Assembly: GCF_000227115.2 (NCBI RefSeq)
Contig: NC_016485.2
Span: 462,525-526,524, forward strand
Length of the DNA: 64,000 nucleotides
From: Naumovozyma dairenensis CBS 421
Taxonomy: Eukaryota > Ascomycota > Saccharomycetes > Saccharomycetales > Saccharomycetaceae
Reading direction: 5' to 3'
Shown: one piece after another, positions 20,883-34,249 of the stretch
How the letters are laid out: the number at the start of each line of letters is the position of its first letter
Position numbering within the stretch: the stretch's first letter is position 1
Translations under genes and position numbers: made by a program
Notes under the pieces: model-generated
Databases searched by the model: none
Seen by the model: the letters and a program-made list of their open reading frames with translations, nothing else
What the model was told of the DNA's origin: nothing

Positions 20883-21534
20883 ACCGTCCCGCATATCATA
20901 TACACATTACATTACAACTCTATCTCATCTACTTTAATTCTCTCAATTATATAATGAACTTTTAACGACTTTCAACGATTTTTTTTTCGTGATAATGAAT
21001 AATATCCTTTCCATTCTATTCAATAGTATGAACACAAGAAATAATAATATAGAATATATTATTATGACTATTTTTATATATTTTTAGTATATATAATTTA
21101 GGCACTCTAAGACATATGATAATAGTCCATATCTTCGCTACCTATTTCTCGATAAACACCACTAGGAGATTAAGACGAAGACCTATCGGTACCAGTACCA
21201 ACATCAATACAAGTATCAGTACTCTAATCTTCTTCAATAGAGTTAGTTTTTTTTCAATATATTGTTTGGTTTTGTCTTTGTCTATGTCTTTGTATCAAAT
21301 CTAAGTTCTCTTATTGTTCCTTAAATGTAAAAACGCGTATTTTAATGTTTAAAGGCATCCCCCCACAAACAAATCAAGTGAAATTAATCAAGATCGATAA
21401 TCAAGATCCAAGTCGGTGAACAAACGATAATAAGAGGCATATCTTCCAGTTGAATGCAATAGATAGATCCCCGGTGAGTGGAGGAAAGTACTACATATCG
21501 GATTTTTCTTTTTCAATACAATATTCGATATTCA
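20883..21534. other. RAV2-FAR10 spacer
   Basis: AT-rich 650 bp. A small frame at 21116-21304 is not supported. The frame of the downstream gene extends about 57 bases upstream of its first ATG but without an ATG, so I do not include it. Confidence 0.5.
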
Positions 21535-23196
21535 ATGAACAATACAGACAATGCAAATATAATGTCCACTGTATTAGACACTCATCATCAATCTCACAAT
21601 TATCAACAACAACAAAAGGATTATAATTCTCATGACCATTCTCATTCTCATTCTCATCATCACTCTCAACAGCGACAAAGACAACAGAATAATAAATCAA
21701 TGATGAAAGATGGATCTCTACCGTCTCATTCCATCAGGAAGCATTTAAAACAACAAGAACGACAATCATACAACGTGACTCTAAAACCAAGAGAAAAATA
21801 CACTAAAATCATGGTATTAAAATCATTAAATAGTACATTCGATACAAAATATTTAATTGTACCTTTCAAACCTAACGGATTGAAATTCGGTAGACCAGTA
21901 GCTAACCCCACTGCTGCCTCTAATGCTCCACCGCAACCACCCCCGCCTTCTTCTTCCTCATGCTCATCATCCTCAAATAATAATAATAATAATAATAACA
22001 ATGCATCAATTGATCTATCAGCAACTTCTTGTTCTTCAATAATTCAAGTTAGACAAGATAATGGATACTTCGATTCAAGAGTCCTATCAAGAAATCACGC
22101 ATTGTTAAGTTGTAACCCCACAAATGGATCCATATACATTAAAGATTTGAAATCAAGTAATGGAACATTCGTCAATGGTGAAAGATTGACTGATTCGCAA
22201 GATAAAGAATTAAATATCGGCGATGTGTTGGATTTGGGGACCGATATTGATACTAAGTTTGATCATAGGAAAATTAGTGCTTTCATTGAAGATATCTTTA
22301 TACTACCTCTAGTTGACAATGATGACACCACAACAAGAACAGCGAGTAGTGATGCCACAACAATAGCGGGTGACGATTTACTGAAGGCTGGTTTTGAAAC
22401 TACGTTGTTTGGTGATGTTGTGGATGAAATTACATTAGAGGAGACCCTATTCGGATCGGATGATAATAATGAAATATTAAGTGGTATTTTCATTAATAAT
22501 TCCATTGGAACAAATAAGAAATTGATTGATGTGATTAAATCCTTTGGAGTTACGGTATCTTTGAACAATCATCAACTTTTAACTGCAAAATCTGTTGAAA
22601 CTTTCCTAATGGATTATTCTAATGAATTGGACAAGTTACATAAATTGTTGACCGAAAGGAATGATAAACATTTATCTCATTTACAAAATAATTTAAGACA
22701 AGCATTGACTAAACAACAGGAATCGTTGATGAAAGATCATCAAAAGGAATTAAATGATATTGAAAATGATCAACATGCTATGGAAAAGCAATTTAAACTG
22801 GACGAAATTGAAAATAATAATCGATTGAAAGAAATTGAATTGGAATTGGAAGATTTAAGAACAAGATTGGAAGTTGAAAGATATAAAAATTCTCAATTAC
22901 TGAAAGATTATGATGAAATGAAAGAGAAAACAAAGGAGAAACAACAAGATGGAGACACTATTGTTGTCGATACCGAAACTGAAAGCAAAACTGAGAAACC
23001 ACGAATGGATAAGGAAAAACATGCTACCAACGATAATAGAGAAACTATAAATAAAGGGAGTGTACGACAGCCTTGTTACATTGATAAGGGAAACAAGCGG
23101 GAAAAGACGTATTCGCATAATTTCCTTCCATTATTCACTCTAGGTGCCATATCTATGGGTATTTTTGCATTCACTTTAAAACACTTTTTTCTCTAA
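21535..23196 (+). CDS. FAR10: FHA-domain, tail-anchored protein of the Far9/Far10 family
   Basis: 553 residues from ATG 21535. His/Gln-rich N-terminus, then an FHA domain (about residues 95-240) with the RVLSRNHALL and DLKSSNGTFVNGERL signatures, interrupted by Pro/Ser/Asn runs. A coiled coil follows (about 360-470), and a C-terminal membrane anchor (FTLGAISMGIFAFTL) ends the protein. Far9/Vps64 and Far10 are subunits of the Far complex (fungal STRIPAK), which acts in pheromone arrest recovery and TORC2 antagonism at the ER. It lies between RAV2 (neighbour of VPS64) and convergent LIP2 (neighbour of FAR10), so FAR10 and VPS64 cannot be separated by position. The symbol is the closer local match. 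Confidence 0.75.
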   Translation: MNNTDNANIMSTVLDTHHQSHNYQQQQKDYNSHDHSHSHSHHHSQQRQRQQNNKSMMKDGSLPSHSIRKHLKQQERQSYNVTLKPREKYTKIMVLKSLNSTFDTKYLIVPFKPNGLKFGRPVANPTAASNAPPQPPPPSSSSCSSSSNNNNNNNNNASIDLSATSCSSIIQVRQDNGYFDSRVLSRNHALLSCNPTNGSIYIKDLKSSNGTFVNGERLTDSQDKELNIGDVLDLGTDIDTKFDHRKISAFIEDIFILPLVDNDDTTTRTASSDATTIAGDDLLKAGFETTLFGDVVDEITLEETLFGSDDNNEILSGIFINNSIGTNKKLIDVIKSFGVTVSLNNHQLLTAKSVETFLMDYSNELDKLHKLLTERNDKHLSHLQNNLRQALTKQQESLMKDHQKELNDIENDQHAMEKQFKLDEIENNNRLKEIELELEDLRTRLEVERYKNSQLLKDYDEMKEKTKEKQQDGDTIVVDTETESKTEKPRMDKEKHATNDNRETINKGSVRQPCYIDKGNKREKTYSHNFLPLFTLGAISMGIFAFTLKHFFL

Positions 23197-23368
23197 ACAA
23201 AACATAATAAATACAGGACCAATTATGATGATATAAAAATATAAGTATCTACATGTGTATATATATTCAAATAATTAAAATTGCTTCATAATAAGATATA
23301 TTGCTCTACTTTCTTTCACATATATTTACAAGTACAGTTACACATTCATACGTAATACTGGGCAAGGT

Positions 23369-24379
23369 CTATACAGGCATATCGTCTGCTTGCATTCGTT
23401 CCACTTTGTTGATACCTAACAATTTAGCAAGACTTTTCACAAATTCAACTGCTACATCTTGAACATCAATCTTACTATCACTTGAAACCCTCTGTTCCTC
23501 AATTGATGTAGCCCTTTTATTTGGCAAACCACACATTTCAAAGGAATTCATATATAATAATTCTGGATTAACATTAATCGCCACTCCATGAGATGTAATT
23601 GATCTTCTTACATGTATTCCGATACTTGCAATTTTGTCATCTTCATCAACCCAAACTCCCGTATTTTGGGTCAATTGTGATCTTAAGTGTAAATCTTTAA
23701 CGTTATATAGTGTTTGCATAGTAGCTTTTTCAATAGTCGATACTAGACATTTCGCAGGAAACTTATGGAATGTTTTCAAATCCAATATAATATACGCCAC
23801 CATTTGTCCCGGTCCATGGTATGTAATTTGACCACCTCTTTCCACCTGAACAAATTTAGGTTTCAATGGTTGTACAACATCTTCAGTTGTGGTTGTTGGC
23901 TGGAAATTTTCAAATCTATCAACTTGTTCTTGAGTTATCGTCTTTTTAATCCTTTTACCACCAGTATACGTGGGTTCAAATTCAAAAGTTAAGACCACTG
24001 GGTTTGGTTTCATCAATAGTATATTATCGATGATTGATTTTTCATTGTCATTAATCCTAGCGGAGTCTCCATGCTCTTCATGTAATTCATTAAGTCTTTT
24101 TTTGATTTTCGATTGTAATTCTTTCATATCTAACTGGGCTCTAACAATCTTCTCTTGAATTAAAATGCCTTTCGTGAATGGAATCTTTTTGATAAACTGT
24201 AAATGTCTTATCGTCCGAGCAGAGGAATCAATGGGATAAGTAGTCGCAATGTCTCCATTCCCATTCCTATCCTGATTTTCTGCTTGGACTGTGGAAAAGA
24301 TTGAAATGTCTCTTTTGACTAGAGATGTTAATGGCCTTATAAATAGTCCTGACGGTATTATTACACTTGAATTCATCAT
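23369..24379 (-). CDS. LIP2: Mitochondrial octanoyltransferase (lipoate protein ligase B type)
   Basis: 336 residues from ATG 24379 (an ATG pair; the next is 24376). The LipB signature RGGQITYHGPGQMVAYI is intact, as is the catalytic Cys/Lys region MCGLPNKRATSIEEQ. The basic, Ser-rich N-terminus looks like a mitochondrial presequence. It transfers octanoate from acyl carrier protein to lipoyl domains, the first step of lipoic acid assembly on glycine cleavage and 2-oxoacid dehydrogenase proteins. Convergent with the FAR10 gene, as YLR239C/YLR238W. Confidence 0.94.
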   Translation of the reverse strand: MMNSSVIIPSGLFIRPLTSLVKRDISIFSTVQAENQDRNGNGDIATTYPIDSSARTIRHLQFIKKIPFTKGILIQEKIVRAQLDMKELQSKIKKRLNELHEEHGDSARINDNEKSIIDNILLMKPNPVVLTFEFEPTYTGGKRIKKTITQEQVDRFENFQPTTTTEDVVQPLKPKFVQVERGGQITYHGPGQMVAYIILDLKTFHKFPAKCLVSTIEKATMQTLYNVKDLHLRSQLTQNTGVWVDEDDKIASIGIHVRRSITSHGVAINVNPELLYMNSFEMCGLPNKRATSIEEQRVSSDSKIDVQDVAVEFVKSLAKLLGINKVERMQADDMPV

Positions 24380-24643
24380 TATAGGCACCTTTCCATCTTA
24401 GTCCTAGTTTGTTTCTGTTTTCATATCAAGTCGTCTTTCGAATATAAAGGGAAACTAAAGTTAACTATAGATTTTCAGTATTTCATCAAATGAGCAAACT
24501 CAAATGAGAACAACAAACAACAACAGAATATTTGTTGGAATATAATCTATGAAGTGGTCGGCTAGTTGATCATTTTCATTCCAGGGTATTAGTAAAGCAC
24601 ATGAATAGAAACTCCTTTTCTTTTCTGTAAAAATCTTCCAAAA

Positions 24644-27385
24644 ATGCCTGCCAATAACACCACTTTTTGCATATCCCAAGATTTAGAGATCCCATTAAGA
24701 ATAAAAATTGGCTCCTTACAAGGACAAAAACCATTATTAAAGGCATCTCAACGGTTTCTAAACCCAACTTTGACCCAAAAAGGTTCAAATATGTTCCCAA
24801 ATAGCGATTTCATAGTATCAATACAAGTCATTGATCAAGAAAGAGATAGAAATTTAACAATACCAATATTTACACCATATATACCATTTAAACATGCAAG
24901 GAAATGGGACCATTGGTTAACTTTACCCATTCAAATTAAACAATTACATGTATCTAATAAACTGAAGATAACTATCTGGGAATATGATGGGTTTAAACGA
25001 ATACCTTTTTTTCAGCTGGAAACTTACATTTATGACTCCAATGATTTCCAATTAAAACGTGGTAAAGAATCTTTAATGTTTAAATACGTCAATAAGGATG
25101 ATGATTACGATTTAGATGAGGTGCACATTATTGAAAATGATCCTATTCAATGCAATTTAAATAAATATTATCAAGGTGAAATAAAAAAAGTAGATTGGTT
25201 GGATAAGATTACCATTCCGAAATTAGAATCTTTACAAGAATCTAAGAAATTACCCCTTGGGACCTTTGTATTGAATATTGAGTTCCCAATTTTTGAAATG
25301 CCAGTCATTTTCGTTGAAAAGTCATTGAATGATACTCAAAACCAAATACCTACATTACATAATTTTGAATTGACAAATAATATGTTGCCCTTAAACAATA
25401 CTGCTTCTATTGTGAGGAATAATAACAATAATATCAGTAATGGGGGAATAGATTCAAATCATAATAAGACTGATGCCAGATTGAAAATTTCATTAGGTGA
25501 TAAATATAATTCAACTTTGAAGATTTATGATCCTGATCAATTTAGTCTAGATCCCATTGAAGAGAAATTCAGAAGGTTGGAAAGAGCTGCTAAACACTCT
25601 AATTTAGATAGACAAGTGAAGCCGAATGCCAAAAAAAGAGATTATTTAAATAAAATTATTAATTATCCACCAGGAACAAAATTAACCGCACATGAAAAGG
25701 GTTCCATTTGGAAATACAGATATTATCTTATGAATAATAAGAAGGCGTTGACCAAATTATTGCAAAGTACAAATTTAGCAGAAGAATCAGAAAGAGGGGA
25801 AGTCTTGGAATTAATGGATTCATGGGCGGAAATTGATATTGACGATGCCATCGAACTTTTAGGTTCGAAGTTCAAGAACCTTTCAGTGCGGTCATATGCT
25901 GTTAACAGATTAAAGAAAGCTGCTGATAGTGAACTAGAATTATACCTTCTTCAATTGGTGCAAGCTGTTTGTTTTGAAAATGTCACAATTTTTACTGACA
26001 AGACTAACAGTGAATTCACAATAGTCGATATGAATGCTACTGGTTCTCTTGATGCAACTACGAATTCTATTAAAAACATACATCCAAACCAACGGACAAT
26101 GCAACAGCAACAGCATAATATTAAGAAGAGTCTTATGAAGCCAATTAAAGAGAACGGTACATCGTTGGAAGAGACACCTATTGTTATATCTCCATTGGCT
26201 GAGTTTTTAATACGGAGGGCTTTGAAAAATAGAAGATTGGGGAATTTTTTCTATTGGTACTTAAAGGCAGAATCACAAGACAATCCATATTTAAACCAGA
26301 TTCTTGATTCATATTGGGGTAGGTTATCCAAAGAGCATAAGAAAATCTTGAAAGATGAAATTCTTTTTGATAATTGTTTACATTCTATTTGTGAAGAGAT
26401 TAAAAATTTAAGAGATACAATAACCAAAAAGGTAGAACTTTTGAATCATCTGTTAATAACAAAATTAAGACATATATTGAAAAGCAAAACAATTTATTTA
26501 CCACTGGATCCCAATATTCAAATAATTGATGTGATACCAGAAAGTTCTAAAGTTTTCAAAAGTTCTCTTTCCCCTTTAAAGATAACCTTTAAGACAGCAG
26601 ATAATTCAATATATGCATTAATGTATAAAGTTGGAGATGACTTACGACAGGATCAACTAGTCGTTCAGATTATTTCCCTAATGAATGAATTATTAAAGAA
26701 TGAAAATGTTGATTTGAAATTGACGCCTTATAAAATTTTAGCTACCGGTCCACAAGAGGGGGCTATTCAATTTATCCCCAATGATACCATGGCAGATATA
26801 TTGAGTAAATATCATGGAATTCTTCCATTCTTAAAAGGTCATTATCCAGATAGTTCACAAGAATCAGGTGTTCAGGATTGGGTCATGGACAATTTCGTTA
26901 AATCCTGCGCAGGTTATTGTGTCATTACATATATCTTAGGAGTTGGTGATAGACATCTTGATAATTTATTAATAACTCCTGAAGGGTATTTTTTCCATGC
27001 GGATTTTGGATATATCTTGGGTCAAGACCCTAAACCATTCCCACCTTTAATGAAATTACCCCCACAGATCGTCGAAGCCTTTGGTGGAGCTGAATCATCC
27101 AATTATAATAAATTTAGAAGTTATTGTTTTGTTGCATATTCTATTTTGAGACGTAATGCAGGTTTGATTTTGAATTTATTTGAATTAATGAAAATGTCAA
27201 ATATACCAGATATCCGTATAGATCCAAACGGTGCGATATTGAAAGTTCAAGAAAGATTTAATTTAGATATGTCTGAGGAAGACGCCACGATACATTTCCA
27301 AACATTAATAAATGGTAGTTTGAATGCATTGTTGCCTATTGTCATTGATCATCTACACAATTTGGCTCAATACTGGCGTGCTTAA
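24644..27385 (+). CDS. VPS34: Class III phosphatidylinositol 3-kinase Vps34
   Basis: 913 residues (S. cerevisiae 875) from ATG 24644. N-terminal C2 domain (about 20-260), helical PIK domain (about 300-580 with a Gln-rich insert near 485), then the kinase domain with GDDLRQDQLVVQI, the catalytic GVGDRHLDNLL (about 26941) and HADFGYILG (about 26997). The short basic C-terminal helix ends in HLHNLAQYWRA. It makes PI3P on endosomes, vacuole and phagophore with Vps15, for vacuolar sorting and autophagy. Gene order LIP2-VPS34-CSC1 matches YLR239C-YLR241W. Confidence 0.97.
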   Translation: MPANNTTFCISQDLEIPLRIKIGSLQGQKPLLKASQRFLNPTLTQKGSNMFPNSDFIVSIQVIDQERDRNLTIPIFTPYIPFKHARKWDHWLTLPIQIKQLHVSNKLKITIWEYDGFKRIPFFQLETYIYDSNDFQLKRGKESLMFKYVNKDDDYDLDEVHIIENDPIQCNLNKYYQGEIKKVDWLDKITIPKLESLQESKKLPLGTFVLNIEFPIFEMPVIFVEKSLNDTQNQIPTLHNFELTNNMLPLNNTASIVRNNNNNISNGGIDSNHNKTDARLKISLGDKYNSTLKIYDPDQFSLDPIEEKFRRLERAAKHSNLDRQVKPNAKKRDYLNKIINYPPGTKLTAHEKGSIWKYRYYLMNNKKALTKLLQSTNLAEESERGEVLELMDSWAEIDIDDAIELLGSKFKNLSVRSYAVNRLKKAADSELELYLLQLVQAVCFENVTIFTDKTNSEFTIVDMNATGSLDATTNSIKNIHPNQRTMQQQQHNIKKSLMKPIKENGTSLEETPIVISPLAEFLIRRALKNRRLGNFFYWYLKAESQDNPYLNQILDSYWGRLSKEHKKILKDEILFDNCLHSICEEIKNLRDTITKKVELLNHLLITKLRHILKSKTIYLPLDPNIQIIDVIPESSKVFKSSLSPLKITFKTADNSIYALMYKVGDDLRQDQLVVQIISLMNELLKNENVDLKLTPYKILATGPQEGAIQFIPNDTMADILSKYHGILPFLKGHYPDSSQESGVQDWVMDNFVKSCAGYCVITYILGVGDRHLDNLLITPEGYFFHADFGYILGQDPKPFPPLMKLPPQIVEAFGGAESSNYNKFRSYCFVAYSILRRNAGLILNLFELMKMSNIPDIRIDPNGAILKVQERFNLDMSEEDATIHFQTLINGSLNALLPIVIDHLHNLAQYWRA

Positions 27386-27790
27386 TCCGTCGCATCTTAT
27401 CAACGATTATTGACGGAATATTTTCTAAACTAACACTTATATAATTTGATAGGTATCCTTCAAATGCAGCAAGGACGGCGTGGCGAATCTGTTTATATTC
27501 TTTCAGTATTAACTCAATTTATCCTCATTTTTCATAATATACTATCGGATATATATATATAGTCTACTCAACAAAGGTTACTTATATATCTTAGAACTTA
27601 TAGTTAGTGACGCGTGCTGCTAAAATAAAACAAAATAAAGGTAACTTCTGAAAGAGTGATTTTTTGATTAAGATCAAGGTTCCTTCCATTTAAAAGAGAG
27701 TTCTTAACTCTTTTAGAGAAAGAGTATAAGGCATTACTCATATACATTATTTGATTATACTACAAAAGTACCTTTTAAACAGTTGTTTGC
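27386..27790. other. VPS34-CSC1 spacer
   Basis: 405 bp of AT-rich intergenic DNA with a TATATATATATA stretch near 27548, likely the CSC1 promoter. No other feature is seen. Confidence 0.5.
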
Positions 27791-30199
27791 ATGATTTCGA
27801 GCATTATATCGGACACTATACAAGGGTCCCTTAAGATTTCTGACGATGATGATCCTCATGATTTTAGGAAACCAAGTGCTATGGTGGTCACTACACAGAC
27901 CGCCATTGCTACAATACTTGGATTATTTGCATTATTATCCTTTTCTATGCTCCTGAAAAAATTACCAAGATTATATGCAAGTAGGAAATATAAAGATGAT
28001 GGCAGTTTAAATTTACCCTCGTGGGATGAAACAAAACTTTTCGGTTGGCTAATAAACTTATTCCAAATTACTGATAAACACGTATTAGAATATGCTGGAC
28101 TGGATGCGTTTGTGTTCTTATGTTTTTTCAAGATGTGTATCAAATTATTAGCTACTTATTGTGTTTTTGCCATCTTGATAATATCGCCAATAAGGTATCA
28201 TTTCACAGGCCAATATGATGATGGATCTGATAATAATAATAGTTACCTAGGAATGACTAATTCCTTTGTGAAAAGACATCTTACTATTAGCCAAGATATA
28301 CCCATCGAAGCGCCTGAACGGGCAAATTTATACCTATGGATGTATGTGATATTTACATATCTCTTCACATTCTTGGCTATTTACATGCTAATATCTCAAA
28401 CAAAACTTATAGTTAACACCAGACAGATTTACTTGGGAAGACAAAACACATTAACAGATAGAACTATAAGATTGTCTGGTATCCCCATTGAATTACGCGA
28501 TAAACAAGCTTTGAAAAATAGGATTGAGCAATTGAAAATAGGAACAGTGTCGTCAATTACTATATGCCGTGAATGGGGGCCGTTAAATAGATTGTTCCAT
28601 TATAGAAAGAATGTGTTGAAGGAGTTAGAATTGAAATATGCCGAATGTCCTTCTAGTCTTCGTAATCGTAACTATGAATCAAATGTCGAATATTATCCTT
28701 TAGGAAGAAATACTACAGATCCATCAAACATGGCTCCTGACAGCGGAACTACAAATACGAACACTGCTGTAACCGATAGGGTAATAGCTAATGTTCCTCA
28801 AGGAGGAAGAGAAAGACCAGAGGAGGATAATGTCTTATACTCTGAAGTTAGGTTAGGTGAAAGACCGACAATCAGGACAGGGCTTTTTGGATTATTTGGT
28901 GAGAAAATAGATGCTATCGATCATTTAGAAAAGCAATTAAAATTCATTGATGAGGAGATCATAGAAGCAAGAAAGAAACATTTTTCTGCTACTCCAACTG
29001 CATTTGTTACAATGGATTCTGTTGCCAATGCACAAATGGCAGCACAAGCAGTGTTAGACCCTAGAGTACATTATTTTATTACTAGATTAGCACCTGCACC
29101 TCATGATATAAAATGGGATAATGTTTGTTTATCAAGAAAGGAACGATTAACGAAGATTTATTCAGTGACTGTTTTCATTGGTATATCTAGTATATTTTTG
29201 ATTATCCCAGTTTCATATTTGGCCACATTATTAAACCTGAGATCCATTTCTAAGTTTTGGCCAAGTTTGGGTAAAATATTAAAGGAACATCGCTGGGCGG
29301 AAAATATTGTTACAGGATTATTACCTACATATCTTTTCACATTAATGAATGTGGGGATCCCATATTTTTATGAATATTTAACAAGTCGTCAAGGGTTAGT
29401 TTCATACAGTGAAGAGGAGATTTCATTAGTATCTAAAAATTTCTTTTACATTTTCGTCAATTTGTTTTTAGTTTTCACTTTAGCAGGGACAGCATCAAAT
29501 TATTGGGGCTATTTAAGTGATACCACCAAGATTGCATATCAATTGGCAACCTCTGTAAAGGAAATGTCATTATTTTATGTTGATTTAATAATTTTACAAG
29601 GTATTGGTATGTTCCCCTTCAAATTGTTATTAGCTGGTAGTTTAATTGGGTTCCCATTGGTGAAAATTCAAGCCAAGACACCAAGACAAAGAAATGAACT
29701 TTATAATCCACCAATTTTCAATTTTGGTCTTCAATTACCACAGCCAATATTAATATTAATTATAACTTTGTTATACAGTGTTATGAGTACAAAACTTTTG
29801 GTGTCCAGTTTGGTATACTTTATTATTGGATTCTATGTTTATAAATATCAATTAATATACGCCACTGATCATTTACCTCATTCTACGGGGAAAGTATGGC
29901 CACTAATCTTTAGAAGAGTCATTGTTGGTATTTTATTATTCCAATTAACTATGACAGGTACTTTAGCAGGGTTTGACGGAGGTTGGATTTTATCATCATG
30001 GTTATTCCCCTTACCATTTATTACTTTAAGTTATCTTTATGATTTTGAGAAAAATTATTTACCCTTGTCGCAATATATTGCTTTGAGTTCCATTCGTGAA
30101 CATGAAAGGGATAATTCTATGGTTTGCTCTAGTGTTGAAACAGAATCATATGAATATCCATATTTAATTGATGGACTAGAAGGGCCAATTTTAAGTTAG
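27791..30199 (+). CDS. CSC1: Osmosensitive calcium-permeable channel Csc1 (OSCA/TMEM63 family)
   Basis: 802 residues (S. cerevisiae 782). One N-terminal membrane segment (about 35-60) precedes a late-exocytosis-type pair of segments, a large cytosolic RNA-recognition-like loop (about 225-440, with [15 protein letters not shown]), and then the DUF221 channel core of about eight segments (about 455-760). The position after VPS34 and before ARV1 equals YLR241W. Csc1 is an osmotically gated, Ca2+-permeable channel in membranes of the secretory pathway. No irregularity is seen. Confidence 0.92.
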   Translation: MISSIISDTIQGSLKISDDDDPHDFRKPSAMVVTTQTAIATILGLFALLSFSMLLKKLPRLYASRKYKDDGSLNLPSWDETKLFGWLINLFQITDKHVLEYAGLDAFVFLCFFKMCIKLLATYCVFAILIISPIRYHFTGQYDDGSDNNNSYLGMTNSFVKRHLTISQDIPIEAPERANLYLWMYVIFTYLFTFLAIYMLISQTKLIVNTRQIYLGRQNTLTDRTIRLSGIPIELRDKQALKNRIEQLKIGTVSSITICREWGPLNRLFHYRKNVLKELELKYAECPSSLRNRNYESNVEYYPLGRNTTDPSNMAPDSGTTNTNTAVTDRVIANVPQGGRERPEEDNVLYSEVRLGERPTIRTGLFGLFGEKIDAIDHLEKQLKFIDEEIIEARKKHFSATPTAFVTMDSVANAQMAAQAVLDPRVHYFITRLAPAPHDIKWDNVCLSRKERLTKIYSVTVFIGISSIFLIIPVSYLATLLNLRSISKFWPSLGKILKEHRWAENIVTGLLPTYLFTLMNVGIPYFYEYLTSRQGLVSYSEEEISLVSKNFFYIFVNLFLVFTLAGTASNYWGYLSDTTKIAYQLATSVKEMSLFYVDLIILQGIGMFPFKLLLAGSLIGFPLVKIQAKTPRQRNELYNPPIFNFGLQLPQPILILIITLLYSVMSTKLLVSSLVYFIIGFYVYKYQLIYATDHLPHSTGKVWPLIFRRVIVGILLFQLTMTGTLAGFDGGWILSSWLFPLPFITLSYLYDFEKNYLPLSQYIALSSIREHERDNSMVCSSVETESYEYPYLIDGLEGPILS

Positions 30200-30324
30200 T
30201 AGTAACTGAAGACATTTTTTATGATAATAAAGTGTGTTAATAGATTATATCATAGACATATATACATACACATATAAATAGAACTATTTAAAAAATTACA
30301 TTGTACAGCGTCGTGTTTGTCTTT

Positions 30325-31209
30325 TCATCCTGTAATGAAATATTTCAATGATTCCAATCTCAATAATTCGACATCAATTTCAGATTTTAAATAAGTTTTC
30401 ATTAAATGAATATTACATTTAGAAACAAATAATATCAGTATTGGTTTCGTACAAGTATATCTTGCGAATGATACGAATGTAAATATTCTCAAAATGGTAA
30501 AATATGATAAATTCGTGACAATCCTTAAAGATTCCACTATATAGAAATTTGCGACCCATTTAATTATACTCATTGACAAAATGGTATCATATGGCCAAAT
30601 CAACATTAAAATGGGGAAAATCTTGGCACCATATGATAATAATATCGTATATGAAATGACATGTTTTGCGTTTTTCACGTTGGTACCCCATTTACACCAT
30701 GATATGATAAAATATTGGATAAGATAATGAAACATTGAGATATCTATTAAACAATAAAGAGTGAAATATGCGTATTGTATCAATGCATTTTCAGTCAAGA
30801 TACGAGACATTAACAATGATCTCTTATGAGGAGGTGTTTCATCTTCAGTGAACCAAGTTAAATATATTTCAAAAGTGAGTAATAACAACCATAATCTATT
30901 TAAGTCATCGAATTTCAGTAGCCAATTCCGTATATTGTTTCGGAGTATTAGCAGTCTGGATCGGAGGGGACCTTGTAAGGGTTTACTTTCTTTGTATTTT
31001 GACAATCTTTCCTCCAATGAGTTGAATACTAGATGTCTATAAGCACCAGGTTTCAGTAATAGTAAATCAATGAACATTAAAACATTATCGAACTCTACAT
31101 ATTTATCGACGATATTGTGACATTGTGAACATTCGGTCAATTGGATATGCTTATTGGAATAAACTGTATATAACGAATCCACCGCAGCACCACACTCAAT
31201 ACAAATCAT
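30325..31209 (-). CDS. ARV1: ER sterol/GPI-intermediate homeostasis protein Arv1
   Basis: 294 residues (S. cerevisiae 321) from ATG 31209. The N-terminal Arv1 homology domain begins at once with CIECG...CSQCHNIVDKYVEFD, the paired CxxC putative zinc motif. At least four membrane segments follow. Arv1 is an ER membrane protein needed for sterol distribution and for delivery of an early GPI intermediate. Convergent with CSC1, as YLR242C/YLR241W. Confidence 0.93.
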   Translation of the reverse strand: MICIECGAAVDSLYTVYSNKHIQLTECSQCHNIVDKYVEFDNVLMFIDLLLLKPGAYRHLVFNSLEERLSKYKESKPLQGPLRSRLLILRNNIRNWLLKFDDLNRLWLLLLTFEIYLTWFTEDETPPHKRSLLMSRILTENALIQYAYFTLYCLIDISMFHYLIQYFIISWCKWGTNVKNAKHVISYTILLSYGAKIFPILMLIWPYDTILSMSIIKWVANFYIVESLRIVTNLSYFTILRIFTFVSFARYTCTKPILILFVSKCNIHLMKTYLKSEIDVELLRLESLKYFITG

Positions 31210-31538
31210 CTCAATTCACGATAAAAACACCTTACGTACTTCAAAAAGAGACGGTTAACTTGTTGGTTTCTTGCTTGTTATTTAATCGTTGTAGTCATTC
31301 TGTTTTATAAACCATTTTGAAAAATCGTCCTTTACGAATTTATATTTTTTGGAAAATTATTTCACTACAAAAAATGTTACTTAAAACACTGACACCATCT
31401 CATCTCATCTCATCTCACCTCAAGGGAAAGGAAAGGAAAGGATAAGAAGTTGATATAAGCTGTTTACTCTCAAATAGTTGAGTACCATTTCATTCCCTAG
31501 CATTTAAAACACAAGGAAAAAAGAACTAATACATTTCA
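31210..31538. other. ARV1/GPN3 divergent promoter with short tandem repeats
   Basis: 329 bp. It holds (ATCTC)n followed directly by (GGAAA)n at about 31396-31443, a pyrimidine-to-purine switch on one strand. No gene is present. Confidence 0.5.
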
Positions 31539-32360
31539 ATGTCGCGAGTAGGTGTCTTAGTCTTAGGCCCAGCTGGTGCTGGTAAGAGTACATTTTGTAA
31601 TTCTATCATATCGCATATGCAAACTATAGGTCGTCGAGCCCATATTGTGAATCTTGATCCAGCAGCAGAACCTAATCAATATGAATTTACCATTGATATA
31701 AGAGATTTAATCTCATTAGATGATGTCATGGAAGAATTAGATTTGGGACCTAACGGTGGATTAATCTATTGTTTTGAATATCTTTTGAAAAATCTAGATT
31801 GGTTAGATGAGGAAATTGGTGATTATAATGATGAATTCTTAATATTTGATTGTCCCGGTCAAATTGAATTATATACTCATATTCCTGTGTTACCTAATAT
31901 TGTACGTCATTTACAAGGGCAATTGAATTTTAATCTTTGTGCTACATATCTATTGGAAGCACCATTCGTAGTAGATACATCTAAGTTCTTTAGTGGTGCA
32001 TTATCTGCCATGTCTGCGATGATACTGTTAGAATTACCGCATATAAATGTTTTGAGTAAATTAGATTTGATTAAAGATGATTATAACAAGAAAAGATTGA
32101 AAAGGTTTTTAAACCCTGATGCCATGCTTTTATCCACGGAGACGATAGATAAGGAAATGAATCCAAGATTTCATCATTTGAATGAGTGTATTGCCAATTT
32201 GGTAGATGATTTCGGAATGGTACAATTCTTACCATTAGAATCTAAGAATCCAGATAGTATAATGACAATCTTATCATATATAGATGACGTGACACAATGG
32301 GCAGAAACTCAAGAACCAAAGGAACCAGATGATCAAATAGACATAGAAGACATGGAATAG
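31539..32360 (+). CDS. GPN3: GPN-loop GTPase 3
   Basis: 273 residues (S. cerevisiae 272). Walker [10 protein letters not shown] at residues 9-17, the family-defining Gly-Pro-Asn loop in LGPNGGL (about 69-75), switch DCPGQIELY and the SKLDLIK specificity motif are all present. The tail is acidic. Gpn3 pairs with Npa3/Gpn1 and is needed for nuclear import of RNA polymerase II and cohesin function. Position equals YLR243W. Confidence 0.96.
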   Translation: MSRVGVLVLGPAGAGKSTFCNSIISHMQTIGRRAHIVNLDPAAEPNQYEFTIDIRDLISLDDVMEELDLGPNGGLIYCFEYLLKNLDWLDEEIGDYNDEFLIFDCPGQIELYTHIPVLPNIVRHLQGQLNFNLCATYLLEAPFVVDTSKFFSGALSAMSAMILLELPHINVLSKLDLIKDDYNKKRLKRFLNPDAMLLSTETIDKEMNPRFHHLNECIANLVDDFGMVQFLPLESKNPDSIMTILSYIDDVTQWAETQEPKEPDDQIDIEDME

Positions 32361-32633
32361 ACTACATATAGACATCCATGAAGCATGAGAACATAGATAA
32401 CTTTCAACTTCTTTATAAAATATAGAATCTCTGTCGTTTTATATCCTTTTTATAGTGTCGTAATAAGCGATTTTGGAATTTTTCACACAAAATTTTCCAA
32501 AATTGAAAAATTATTATTAAAATAAGAAGAATATACATATAAGAAGATTGAGGGCATCTGAACTGTCTGTTCGAGAATTAGATTCTATATTTGATTCCAT
32601 CCCTCCTCGAAATATATATATAGTATAGAATAA

Positions 32634-34034
<1,401 letters not shown>

Positions 34035-34249
34035 TTTATAACGTAACTATGCAGCATAAATAATAAATCCACACTACTTAGAATAAAAGACAGTATCTTA
34101 TGATATATATCAAAACTAAACGAGGAGTGCAAGCCTATCACTTATTTCATATTAACTTATGTATCGCTATGCTGTCGTTTTGTTGATCGAAATTTTAGAT
34201 ATTATATATTTTTATTAGTATATGTTCTATTTTATCATATCATATTCAA

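Noticed and set aside
24533..24560. TGTTGGAATATAATC considered as the 5' end of a Ty LTR.
   Set aside because: The similarity ends after about 12 bases, and the rest is ordinary VPS34 promoter.
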